NCBI RefSeq assembly: GCF_006716345.1
Contig: NZ_VFOX01000002.1
Coordinates: 806,001-870,000 of the forward strand
Length of the DNA: 64,000 nucleotides
Direction of reading: 5' to 3'
Source of the DNA: Microbacterium saperdae
Lineage (GTDB): Bacteria > Actinomycetota > Actinomycetes > Actinomycetales > Microbacteriaceae
Made by a program: the position numbers and the translations under genes. This document shows, piece by piece, positions 1 to 7,576 of this stretch (the first letter of the stretch is position 1; each line of letters opens with the position of its first letter). Under the pieces are notes generated by a model. The model saw nothing but the letters and a program-made list of their open reading frames with translations, made no database searches and was not told the DNA's origin.

Positions 1-182
1 CGCACGCGCAGCAGGTCTCCGACATCGACGCCCTGCTCCGGATCGCCGCGAGCCTCCCGGCTGCGGAGGCGGTCGCACCGCAGACCCTGCGCGAACGACT
101 GCGGCTGCCCGCACCGGCCCTGTACGAATTGCCGGGAGCGTCGGCGAGGTTCGAGCGCGGCGGAGAGACGGAAGCATCATGA
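1..182 (+). CDS. C-terminal fragment of an unidentified protein
   Basis: Reading frame 3 is open from the left edge to a TGA that overlaps the ATG of the next gene in an ATGA arrangement. Only about 59 C-terminal residues are visible, Ala- and Leu-rich and ending in an acidic, arginine-containing tail. No motif identifies the family. The 4-base overlap implies co-transcription with the downstream flavin monooxygenase, so it may be a partner such as a reductase, dehydrogenase or transporter subunit, but that is only inferred from position. Confidence 0.5.
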   Translation, partial: HAQQVSDIDALLRIAASLPAAEAVAPQTLRERLRLPAPALYELPGASARFERGGETEAS

Positions 183-1432
183 CCACCGACGATCGACTGC
201 TCACGGTCAACATCAACGTGCTCGGGGTCGGGCAGCGTCCGGCCGCCTGGCGTGCCCCCGACATCCGTCCCGACGCGATCGTCGACCTCGCGCACTGGCA
301 GGAGGTCGCCCGCATCGCCGAGCGCGGCCTGGTCGACGCGATCTTCCTCGCCGACCGACCCGCGATCACCGACCCCCGCAGCCGCCCGGTGCAGTACCTC
401 GACCCGGGCGTGCTGGTGCCGGCGATGGCCGCGGTCACAGATCACCTCGGTTTCGTCGCGACCGCCTCGACCACGCTCAACGAGCCCGTCGAACTGGCCC
501 GCCGGCTCTGGGCGCTGCACACCGCGACCGGCGGACGCTTCGCCTGGAACGCCGTGACGAGCTGGGACCCGGAGGCCGTCCGCAACTTCGGCATCTCGGA
601 GCTCCCGGCGCGCGAGGTGCGCTACGCCCGCGCCGAGGAGTTCGTCACGGTCGTCAAGCGCCTGTGGGAGACCGCCGGGACGGAGGCGATCGTCGCGCAC
701 GACGGCTCGTTCTCGGTGCGCGCCGGGCTCGAGATGGAACGTCTGGTCGCCGACCGCCCGGCGATCGTGCAGGCCGGAGGATCGGAACCGGGCTGGCGCC
801 TCGCCGGACTCGTCGCCGACGGGGTCTACTCGGTCGACCACGACCCGGCCTCTGCCGCCGAACACCGCCAGAAGATCCGCGGCTATGCGGTCGACGCAGG
901 TCGCTCGGCCGAGGATGTGCGGGTGTTCCCCGGACTGGCGGTCGTGATCGGCAGCACCGAGCAGGAGGCCTGGGACCGCTTCGACCACTGGGAGCACCTG
1001 GCGCCCGCGACCTACAGCCTCAACGAGCTGTCCAAGGCGCTCGGTGCCGACTTCTCGGGCCTCGACCTCGACGCCCCCGTGCCCGAGCAGCTGCTGATCG
1101 ATGCCGAGCAGCAGGACGCCGGATGGTCGACCGCGTACCGCCGGGTGCTGGTCGAACGCATCCGCGCCGATCGTCCGACCGTGCGCCGCCTGCTGCGCGA
1201 CTTCGGCGGCTACGGCCAGCGCTTCCTCGCCGGCACGCCGGAGCAGATCGCCGACACCATGGAGGACTGGTTCCGCAGCGGCTCCGCGGACGGCTTCAAC
1301 ATCATGCTCGACCTGTTCCCCTCCGGCCTCACGGACTTCGTGGATCAGGTCGTGCCCGAGCTGCAGCGCCGCGGCATCTTCCGCCGCGAGTACCGCGACG
1401 GCGGCATCCTGGAGCGCTTCCGGCGGCCATAG
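179..1432 (+). CDS. LLM-class FMN-dependent monooxygenase, NtaA/DmoA type
   Basis: A 417-residue bacterial-luciferase-like TIM-barrel protein of normal length for the NtaA/SnaA/DmoA group. Visible family features are an early Ala-Trp-Arg motif near residue 23, the IFLADRP segment on strand 2, the ELARRLWALHTATGGRFAWN segment that leads into the FMN pocket near residue 105, and VQAGGSEPG near residue 198. Members use reduced FMN and oxygen to oxidise C-S or C-N bonds in sulfonates, sulfones, chelators and similar compounds. It is paralogous to the protein at 2212-3480, which lies in a facing operon. No reductase gene is visible. The substrate cannot be read from sequence. Confidence 0.9.
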   Translation: MTTDDRLLTVNINVLGVGQRPAAWRAPDIRPDAIVDLAHWQEVARIAERGLVDAIFLADRPAITDPRSRPVQYLDPGVLVPAMAAVTDHLGFVATASTTLNEPVELARRLWALHTATGGRFAWNAVTSWDPEAVRNFGISELPAREVRYARAEEFVTVVKRLWETAGTEAIVAHDGSFSVRAGLEMERLVADRPAIVQAGGSEPGWRLAGLVADGVYSVDHDPASAAEHRQKIRGYAVDAGRSAEDVRVFPGLAVVIGSTEQEAWDRFDHWEHLAPATYSLNELSKALGADFSGLDLDAPVPEQLLIDAEQQDAGWSTAYRRVLVERIRADRPTVRRLLRDFGGYGQRFLAGTPEQIADTMEDWFRSGSADGFNIMLDLFPSGLTDFVDQVVPELQRRGIFRREYRDGGILERFRRP

Positions 1433-1444
1433 GCCATCCGTCGC

Positions 1445-1511
1445 GAAGGAGATCTCGCGATACGAAGGAGTGTTTGGCTGCAGCGGGCCTGCGTATCGTG
1501 CGTTCTCCTTC
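1445..1511. terminator. Bidirectional hairpin between convergent genes
   Basis: Arms GAAGGAG (1445) and CTCCTTC (to 1511) enclose a 6-nt internal bulge and a second paired block, CGATACG with CGTATCG. It lies in the 90-base gap between two converging genes, so it probably terminates both. There is no strong T tract. Confidence 0.5.
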
Positions 1512-1522
1512 GGAACGGGCGC

Positions 1523-2215
1523 TCAGACCTGGTCGAGCCGGCCGGAGCCGGAGAACGCGGGGGCGCCGACCGCGAACGGCACCGACGGTCCGAGCCCGAA
1601 CACCGCGCGGGCGCCCCCGGTACTCGCTTCCGCCGCACCGCCATCCGAACCCCACATCGGCACGGCTGCCGCGTCGAGGACGATATCCACGCGTGCACCC
1701 GCCACTCCCGACGACGCCAGCAGCACGGTCACGGGCTTGTCGTGCACGTCCACCGGCAGCGTCAACGGCCCCCCGATCATCGGATGCTCGGAGTCGCTGA
1801 TGCGCACGATGCGGCTGTCGTCGACGTACACGCCGGCCTCGGCGTCGCCGATGATCGTGTCGAGCGGCCAACTCTCCCAGAGCTGCGAGATCAGCGACAG
1901 CTCTTCGGCCGCACGCCCGGCGAGTCCGACGCGGCGACCGTGCAGGTTCGAGAGTGTGGCGGCGACGCGGGCCAGGTTCACCGGATGCTGCCGCGCCGCA
2001 ATGATCGGCACCACCACGACACGGCGGGTGATCGCGAGCAACGCCGCCGCGGCCGCGGTGCGGTCGGGCGACACACCGTCGAGGTCGCCGAGCAGCAGCA
2101 CGTCGGCGGCGGCATCCAGCTCGGCGCCCAGGGCGGAGCGCGACGCGCGCCCGGCACCGGAGCGCAGGGCGAAGGCGGCGAGGGTCGCGTCGTCGACACG
2201 CAGCAGACGGGTCAT
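1523..2215 (-). CDS. Short luciferase-like (LLM-fold) protein, possible accessory subunit
   Basis: A 230-residue protein whose middle carries HPVNLARVAATLSNLHGRR, which matches the strand-4 region of LLM monooxygenases (typically H-P-x-x-x-A-R-x-x-A-T-L-x-x-L-S-x-G-R). The family is usually 330-450 residues, so this copy holds only about half a barrel and lacks the usual C-terminal half. The start ATG at 2215 overlaps the stop of the upstream full-length monooxygenase (ATGA), and a longer in-frame extension would run through that gene and is not credible. Being last in the operon suggests a partner subunit or a specialised small flavoprotein. Catalytic competence is uncertain. Confidence 0.65.
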   Translation of the reverse strand: MTRLLRVDDATLAAFALRSGAGRASRSALGAELDAAADVLLLGDLDGVSPDRTAAAAALLAITRRVVVVPIIAARQHPVNLARVAATLSNLHGRRVGLAGRAAEELSLISQLWESWPLDTIIGDAEAGVYVDDSRIVRISDSEHPMIGGPLTLPVDVHDKPVTVLLASSGVAGARVDIVLDAAAVPMWGSDGGAAEASTGGARAVFGLGPSVPFAVGAPAFSGSGRLDQV

Positions 2216-3480
2216 CGGCGGGCATCCCTCATCCAGGCCGTGAACGGTTGATCCGGGTGATCGACCAGCAGCCCGCGGGCGCGCAGCACGGGGGTCACGT
2301 GCTCGGCGAACTCCCGCAGCCCCCACGGGTTCGTGTCGAACAGCAGGTTGAAGCCGTCTGCAGCTCCGGCATCCACCCAGTCGGTCATGATGTCGACCAG
2401 CTTCTCGGGCGTGCCCACGAAGAGCTGGTGTCCGAACCCGGCGAAGTACCGCAGCAGTTCGCGCACCGTGAGGTTGCCGGCGGCGCCGTAGGAGGCGATC
2501 GCCTGGCGGAACCCGACGGGCGCAGCCGAGGGGTCTCCCGACAGCCGGGCGATCTCCTCTTCCGCGGGCGCGTCGAGGTCGAGGCGGGCGTCGTCGATGC
2601 CGAACATCGCCGTGAAGCGCTTGAGCACGTAGCCTTCGGGGCTGCGGTCGTGGATCACCTGGAAGCGGCGCTCCGCCTCCTCCTCGGTCGAGCCGACGAC
2701 CAGATGGATGCCCGGCAGCACGAGCGGTGCGGGGCGTCCGAGTTCGGCGGATCGGCGTCGCAGGTCGGCGGCGTTCGCGGCGGCCGTCTCGCGGACGGTC
2801 TCGGCGGCGAACACGGCCTCGGCGCTCGCGGCCGCGAGCTGGCGTCCGCGCGGCGATCCTCCGGCCTGCACGACCAGGGGAGCGACGTCCGGCAGCAGCG
2901 CGCGGATCGCGGGGTCGACCCCGAGCTCGGCGCGGGCGATCGATTCGCCGAAGAGCGGGCCGTCGTGCACATAGTCGGTGTCGTCGCGGACCGCCGCGAG
3001 GAACGCGCTGTACGCGTCGACGAACTCCTCGGCGCGGGCGTAGCGCTCTTCGCGCCCGGGGTCGGCGGTGTAGCCGAAGTCGGTGAGCGCGGTGCCGGTG
3101 ACACCCGTGACGACGTTCCATCCGAAGCGCGCGCCGCTGAACGCGCCGACCGACAGCAGGCGCCGTGCGAGCTCGACGGGGTCGTTGGTACTGGTCGACA
3201 CGGTCGAGATGATGCCGAGGTGCTCGGTCTCGGCGGCGACCGTGGCCAGCGCCGAGAGCGGTTCGACGAGACGGTTCGGACGGATGGCCGGGTTCGACGC
3301 GAGACCGGGGGAGTCGGCGAGGAAGATCGCGTGCATCCCGGCGTCTTCGGCCGTGCGGGCCGCGTCGCGCCAGAAGTCCGCGTCGAGCACCCGGAGCGGA
3401 TCCTCGCCCGGTGCCCGCCATGCGCCGGCATCCGTGCCGTAGTCGTAGACGTTCGCACCGAGCACGAGCGGACGGCTCAT
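2212..3480 (-). CDS. LLM-class FMN-dependent monooxygenase, NtaA/DmoA type
   Basis: A 422-residue relative of the 179-1432 protein with the same landmarks: GAWRAPGEDP near residue 20, AIFLADSPG near residue 50, ELARRLLSVGAFSGARFGWN near residue 105, and VVQAGGSPRG near residue 200. It should oxidise a small organic substrate with FMNH2 and oxygen. Its start overlaps the stop of the acyl-CoA-dehydrogenase-like gene by 4 bases and its stop overlaps the next gene by 4 bases, so the three are translationally coupled. Pairing with a DszC/SfnB-type flavoprotein is typical of sulfur-scavenging or heterocycle-degrading operons. Confidence 0.9.
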   Translation of the reverse strand: MSRPLVLGANVYDYGTDAGAWRAPGEDPLRVLDADFWRDAARTAEDAGMHAIFLADSPGLASNPAIRPNRLVEPLSALATVAAETEHLGIISTVSTSTNDPVELARRLLSVGAFSGARFGWNVVTGVTGTALTDFGYTADPGREERYARAEEFVDAYSAFLAAVRDDTDYVHDGPLFGESIARAELGVDPAIRALLPDVAPLVVQAGGSPRGRQLAAASAEAVFAAETVRETAAANAADLRRRSAELGRPAPLVLPGIHLVVGSTEEEAERRFQVIHDRSPEGYVLKRFTAMFGIDDARLDLDAPAEEEIARLSGDPSAAPVGFRQAIASYGAAGNLTVRELLRYFAGFGHQLFVGTPEKLVDIMTDWVDAGAADGFNLLFDTNPWGLREFAEHVTPVLRARGLLVDHPDQPFTAWMRDARR

Positions 3481-4730
3481 CGGGTCACTTTCCCGGCGTC
3501 GATGCGTCCGGTGCCGACGTACCAGATCTCCGGCAGATCGTTCCCGAGCAGTGCGCGCTCACCGAGAGACCGCGCCTTGAGATGCACCGGATTGTGGTTG
3601 CTGAGCGTGCGCGCGTTGCGCCAGTGCCGGTCGAGCGCGAGACGCCCGTCGACCAGTGAGCCGCCGCCCAGGTCGAACACGCTCTGCGCGGCCTGCAGCA
3701 CCAGCGAGGGCACGATCACCTGCGCACGCGTCACCGCCAGATGCCCGTCGCCGGTCTGCGCCTCGAGCGGACGCTCCAGATCCGCGCCGAGCAGCACGGC
3801 CGCGGCTCGCACCGAGGCGACGACGGCCTGCACCAGCCCGTCGAGTGTGCCGATGCGCTCCTGCAGCTGCGGGTCCTCGGCGGGCACCGCGGTCGAGGCG
3901 TGGCTGAAGGTGCGGGTGCGTGAGCGCAGCCAGGCGATCGCGTCGTCGCGGGTGCGCAATGCGATGCCGGCCAGGGTCGCCAGGTGAGTGAGCTGGAGCA
4001 CGGCGTCGAGGTTGCCCAGACGATCCGCACGCGAGCCCTCACCCACGCGCACGCGGGCAGGGTCGACCGCGACATCCGTGAACTCGACGGTGCCGGAGGT
4101 CGTCAGTCGTTGCCCGATGCCGTCCCAGTCGTCGTGGAGTACGACGCCATCGGCATCCGCAGCCACCAGCGCGACCAGATGCCGGCCTTCCTCGTCGGAG
4201 ACCAGCACCGAGATCCAGTCCGCGTAGCCGGTGCCGGTGGCGTAGGCCTTGCGGCCGTTCACGCGCAGCACGCCGTCGGCATCCGTCCGCAGCGTCGTGC
4301 CGACCGTCCCGATCGCCCCTTCGCCCTCGGTGGTCGCTCCGGCGTAGATCCGGCCGGCGGCGATCTCGGTGGCGGCGGCATCCGTCTCACCGCGTGCGAT
4401 CGCGCGGGCGGCGCGGTCGCTGGTCGTGAAATGCGTGCGCAGGCTCTGGGTGACGTTCGAGTCGGCGCGTGCCAGGAGGATCTGCAGGTCGACGAGCTGC
4501 GCATAGCTGAGACCCGCGCCGCCGACCGACACGGGCAGCCGTGCAGCCGTGAGCCCGAGGGCGGCGAGCTCGCGCACCTCGGCGCGGAGGCCCTGCTCGG
4601 GGTCGCCATCGTGATCCCGCGTCGCAGCCGCCGCCGCGATGCGGGCGATGACCTCGTCGATCTCACCGACGGTGGGCAGCGTGACGCCCACGTCGGCGAC
4701 CGAGGTGAACGCGAGCAGATCCTCCGGCAT
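3477..4730 (-). CDS. Acyl-CoA-dehydrogenase-fold flavoprotein, SfnB/DszC-like monooxygenase
   Basis: A 417-residue protein with the acyl-CoA dehydrogenase fold: an N-terminal helical domain (LGLTAARLPVSVGGAGLSY near residue 80), a beta domain with YAGATTEGEGAIGT near residue 155 and VNGRKAYATGTGYADW near residue 185, and a C-terminal helical bundle. The N-glycine-arginine-K-x-Y-A-T-G pattern and the gene company favour the DszC/SfnB branch, which uses FMNH2 and oxygen instead of dehydrogenating acyl-CoA. It overlaps the LLM gene downstream and lies 3 bases from the nucleoside hydrolase upstream. A true acyl-CoA dehydrogenase is less likely in this context. Confidence 0.8.
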   Translation of the reverse strand: MPEDLLAFTSVADVGVTLPTVGEIDEVIARIAAAAATRDHDGDPEQGLRAEVRELAALGLTAARLPVSVGGAGLSYAQLVDLQILLARADSNVTQSLRTHFTTSDRAARAIARGETDAAATEIAAGRIYAGATTEGEGAIGTVGTTLRTDADGVLRVNGRKAYATGTGYADWISVLVSDEEGRHLVALVAADADGVVLHDDWDGIGQRLTTSGTVEFTDVAVDPARVRVGEGSRADRLGNLDAVLQLTHLATLAGIALRTRDDAIAWLRSRTRTFSHASTAVPAEDPQLQERIGTLDGLVQAVVASVRAAAVLLGADLERPLEAQTGDGHLAVTRAQVIVPSLVLQAAQSVFDLGGGSLVDGRLALDRHWRNARTLSNHNPVHLKARSLGERALLGNDLPEIWYVGTGRIDAGKVTR

Positions 4731-4733
4731 CCG

Positions 4734-5798
4734 TCAGCCCTTCTCGCCCGACGGACCCGAGTTCGGCCACGCGGCTGGCGCCGTGCGCCCTGCCGGGTCG
4801 AGCGCGGGACGCGTGCGGCCGTAGGCCAGTGCGTGCACGAAGCGGCGGCGGAACTCGGCCAGGTCGAACGACGTGATCGCGCGCGTCGACGGGCCCTCCG
4901 GCGTGCCCCAGACCAACGGCAGTCCGTCGCTCGTGAGCGCGACGCGGGTGGCCAGCGAACCGGCGGCCGGCGTGAAGTCCACGGGCCCCTCGATCCAGCC
5001 CGTGACGATCTCGGGACGGTGCAGGATCACCGACGACAGCCCGTCGTGGGCGGCCGAGATCCGGCGTCCCCACTTGTACTGGTAGAAGTCGTTGTACGCG
5101 TCGAGGATCGTGCCGGCGAACTGCGCCGCGGGCAGATCAGAGCCCAGGAGCGTCGCGGTGACGTGCTCCTCGAGCAGCGCCTGCGATGTCACGTTCACGC
5201 CGACCATGATCACGTTGCCGCGGTTCACGGCCCCGAACACGCGCTCGGCCGCCGCACGGTCGTTGTGGGTGTTCGCATCGGTGACGGTCGGAGTGCCCGG
5301 CGCCGGGTACGGACCGGCGCCGCCCATGATGACGACGGACCGGAACTTGAGGAACAGCTCCGGATCCTTCTCGAGCGCGAGAGCGATGTTCGTCAGCGGG
5401 CCCAACGGGTGCAGGTCGATCTGGCCGGGGTGCTCGTTCGCGATGCGCACCAGGTAGTCGGCGGCCGACTCGGCCTCGAGCGTCGGCTCCGGACGCACCA
5501 GGCCGCGGTCGCCGAGACCGTCGTGTCCGTGCACGAACCAGGCGATCGAGGCGTCGCCGTCGAGCGGGGCATCGGCCCCGCCGTAGATCGGGATGCCGGT
5601 GGCATCGGCCACATCGAGCACGTAGGCCACGTTGCGGGCGGAGTCCTCGACGGAGCAGTTGCCGTAGATGGTGGTGATGCCGACGATCTCGACGTCGGGC
5701 TGGGCCAGGAGGTAGAGCAGGGAGTGCGCGTCATCGATGCCGGTGTCGGTGTCGACGACGATCCACTGCTTCTCGGGGGCGAAAGCGGGAGCTGACAT
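4734..5798 (-). CDS. Nucleoside hydrolase (IU-nucleoside hydrolase family)
   Basis: A 354-residue protein starting MSAPAFAPEKQWIVVDTDTGIDD. The VDTDTGIDDA motif near residue 15 is the calcium- and ribose-binding signature of inosine-uridine nucleoside hydrolases, which cleave N-ribosidic bonds to base plus ribose. The GITTIYGNCSVEDSARN block and the VIMGGAGPYP block further on are also family features. I chose ATG 5798; the 45-residue extension upstream would overlap the AhpD-like gene and reads like non-coding frame. It sits in a flavin-monooxygenase operon, which suggests an N-glycosidic substrate whose released base is then oxidised. That link is inference. Confidence 0.85.
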   Translation of the reverse strand: MSAPAFAPEKQWIVVDTDTGIDDAHSLLYLLAQPDVEIVGITTIYGNCSVEDSARNVAYVLDVADATGIPIYGGADAPLDGDASIAWFVHGHDGLGDRGLVRPEPTLEAESAADYLVRIANEHPGQIDLHPLGPLTNIALALEKDPELFLKFRSVVIMGGAGPYPAPGTPTVTDANTHNDRAAAERVFGAVNRGNVIMVGVNVTSQALLEEHVTATLLGSDLPAAQFAGTILDAYNDFYQYKWGRRISAAHDGLSSVILHRPEIVTGWIEGPVDFTPAAGSLATRVALTSDGLPLVWGTPEGPSTRAITSFDLAEFRRRFVHALAYGRTRPALDPAGRTAPAAWPNSGPSGEKG

Positions 5799-5814
5799 GC
5801 GCAGGTCTCGCGGC

Positions 5815-6168
5815 TCAGTGCTGGTGCTCGTGCGCGGGCTCGGCCAGCTTGAACGCCAGGCGTCCATGCGCGAAGCCACCACCGGCGCGGATCGCGGTCG
5901 CGACCCAGGCGGCTTCGGCGAGCTCGGCCTCATCGGCGCCCGCGGCGACGGCCTTCTGGGAGTGCGCGTCGATGCAGTACACGCACTGGGTGGTGATGCC
6001 CACGGCCAGAGCGATCAGTTCCCGGTACTTCAGCGGGATCGCACGCTTCTCATCCGAGGCGAAGACCGCGCTGTCGAACGCGGCGAACGCGGCGAGGATG
6101 TCGGGGGTGTGCTCCTTGTAGACCTTCGTGTAGGTCTTGTCGGCTTCGCTGTCGAAGTACGCGCTCAT
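5815..6168 (-). CDS. AhpD-like / carboxymuconolactone decarboxylase family protein
   Basis: A 117-residue single-domain protein with the CxxC-x3-H motif (Cys62, Cys65, His69 in QCVYCIDAHS) of AhpD-like thiol-disulfide proteins. Such proteins reduce peroxides or act as small-molecule redox partners. It is the first gene of the minus-strand operon, 16 bases ahead of the nucleoside hydrolase. Its leader contains three tandem GAGAGCA units that include the ribosome binding site. It may protect the flavin monooxygenases from peroxide formed by uncoupled turnover (inference). Confidence 0.8.
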   Translation of the reverse strand: MSAYFDSEADKTYTKVYKEHTPDILAAFAAFDSAVFASDEKRAIPLKYRELIALAVGITTQCVYCIDAHSQKAVAAGADEAELAEAAWVATAIRAGGGFAHGRLAFKLAEPAHEHQH

Positions 6169-6194
6169 GCTCTGCTCTCTGCTCTCTGCTCTCG
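6169..6194 (-). promoter_or_regulatory. Tandem GAGAGCA leader and ribosome binding region
   Basis: On the minus strand the bases just upstream of the AhpD-like start consist of a GAGAGCA unit repeated about three times. The purine-rich repeat gives several overlapping weak Shine-Dalgarno registers, an unusual leader. Confidence 0.4.
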
Positions 6195-6344
6195 GGCGGG
6201 TGCTCCTCCCGAGGTGTCGCGTGCGCGCGGGCGCGCGGGCTCACCGAGGGAAGAGGGTCTACCGCGACGCTAGAACCCCGGGCATCCGGGCGCATCTCAG
6301 AGCGCAACATGGGGTCATGCGGGGAAACCCCGCCCGCGCGGAGG

Positions 6345-6432
6345 CCTCCACAACTCCGGAGATTCGACAGGTCAACGGAGATCGAGAGCTGCATACGGCC
6401 ACCGGCCGCGCGTTTCTCCGGAGTTGTGGAGG
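6345..6432. repeat. Perfect 18-bp inverted repeat with ACTCCGGAGA core
   Basis: CCTCCACAACTCCGGAGA at 6345-6362 is exactly reverse-complemented at 6415-6432, with 52 bases between. The region is otherwise non-coding, between the AhpD-like operon start and a LacI gene stop. Both arms share the AACTCCGGAGA core with a second locus at 39149-39230, so this is a dispersed family. Confidence 0.8.
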
Positions 6433-6466
6433 ACCAGCGCGTACGAACGTGCTCTGAAGCGGCGTC

Positions 6467-7486
6467 TCAGACGCGGGTCGACGGCAGGCGCGAGGTGGTG
6501 CCGCGCACGTTGAGCTCGTACGGCAGGGCCGAGGGGATGCGCACGGCATCCGGCGCGGTGAGCTTGGCGAGCACGGCATCGGCTGCCCGTTCGCCCTGGC
6601 CGAGCGGGAACTGGTCGACAGTGGTGAGGCGGAAGAACTCGCCCAGCTCGTGGCCGTCGATGCCGACGATCGACAGGTCCTCCGGCACGCGGAAGCCCAG
6701 GTCGCGGGCGGCGAGCAGCGCGCCGATCGCCATCTCGTCCGATGCGGCGAACACGGCGGTCGGTCGCGGTCCGGGGCGTCCGAGCAGCTGCTTGGCCGCG
6801 CGGTATCCGCCTTCGACCGTGAAGTCGGCCGGCTCCAGGAACGCCGAGTTCAGGGGGATGCCGGCCGTCGCCAGCGCCCGCTCGAAGCCCAGGCGGCGGT
6901 TGGTGGGGATGTGGAAGTCGAGGTCGAACTCGGGGTTCGCCCCGATGTGCGCGATGTCGGTGTGCCCGAGGCTGATCAGGTGCTCGGTCGCGAGCTGGGC
7001 CACCGCGACGTCGTCGACCGTCAGGGTGTCGAGCTTCGGGTTCGGCCCGCCGATCGCGATGACCGGGAGCCCGAGGTCGAGCAGGTACTGCGTCTCGTCC
7101 TCGTCGAGCTCGATCGACACCGCGATCACGGCATCCACCCGCTGGCGACGCAGGAAGGTGTCGAACACGTGTCGACGCACGTCCTTGTCGGCCGTGATGT
7201 TGTACAGCGTGATGTCGTAGCCCTCGCGCATCAGCGCGGCGGAGACGCCGGAGAGCACGGTGCTGAAGAACCAGCGGTCGAGGAACGGCACGACCACGCC
7301 GATGTTCCGCGTGCGCCCCGAGGCGAGGCTCGACGCGCGCGAAGACACGACATAGCCGAGCGCGTCGGCGGCTGCCTGCACGCGCTGGCGCGCGGCCTCC
7401 GACACGTGACCGCGACCGCTGAGGGCGCGTGAGACGGTGGCGGTGGAGACCCCTGCCATGCGGGCGACTTCATCGATGCTCGCCAT
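6467..7486 (-). CDS. LacI-family transcriptional regulator
   Basis: A 339-residue regulator with an N-terminal helix-turn-helix (SIDEVARMAGVSTATVSRALSG, residues 3-24, written here in two parts: SIDEVARMAG and VSTATVSRALSG) and the hinge region around residue 50, followed by a periplasmic-binding-protein-like effector domain (NIGVVVPFLDRWFFSTVL near 62; AVFAASDEMAIGAL near 240). It lies 90 bases downstream of the GH13 alpha-glucosidase gene on the same strand, so it is the likely regulator of that gene. A palindromic operator candidate precedes the GH13 gene at 9251. The effector is probably a maltose- or isomaltose-type sugar (inference). Confidence 0.9.
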   Translation of the reverse strand: MASIDEVARMAGVSTATVSRALSGRGHVSEAARQRVQAAADALGYVVSSRASSLASGRTRNIGVVVPFLDRWFFSTVLSGVSAALMREGYDITLYNITADKDVRRHVFDTFLRRQRVDAVIAVSIELDEDETQYLLDLGLPVIAIGGPNPKLDTLTVDDVAVAQLATEHLISLGHTDIAHIGANPEFDLDFHIPTNRRLGFERALATAGIPLNSAFLEPADFTVEGGYRAAKQLLGRPGPRPTAVFAASDEMAIGALLAARDLGFRVPEDLSIVGIDGHELGEFFRLTTVDQFPLGQGERAADAVLAKLTAPDAVRIPSALPYELNVRGTTSRLPSTRV

Positions 7487-7507
7487 GTGTTCCTCTGTCG
7501 ATTCCCT

Positions 7508-7563
7508 TCCGGTCGCGGATTCCGTCGGCTGCCGAGCGAGCAGCGACAGGATCCGCGACCGGA
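7508..7563 (-). terminator. 13-bp hairpin between GH13 and LacI genes
   Basis: TCCGGTCGCGGAT (7508-7520) pairs perfectly with ATCCGCGACCGGA (7551-7563), with further TTCCC/GGGAA pairing outside. It follows the stop of the GH13 gene and precedes the LacI start, so it can terminate or attenuate read-through. The arm sequence is nearly the same as in the hairpin at 35235-35290. Confidence 0.6.
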
Positions 7564-7576
7564 GCGGGAAGCGGTG

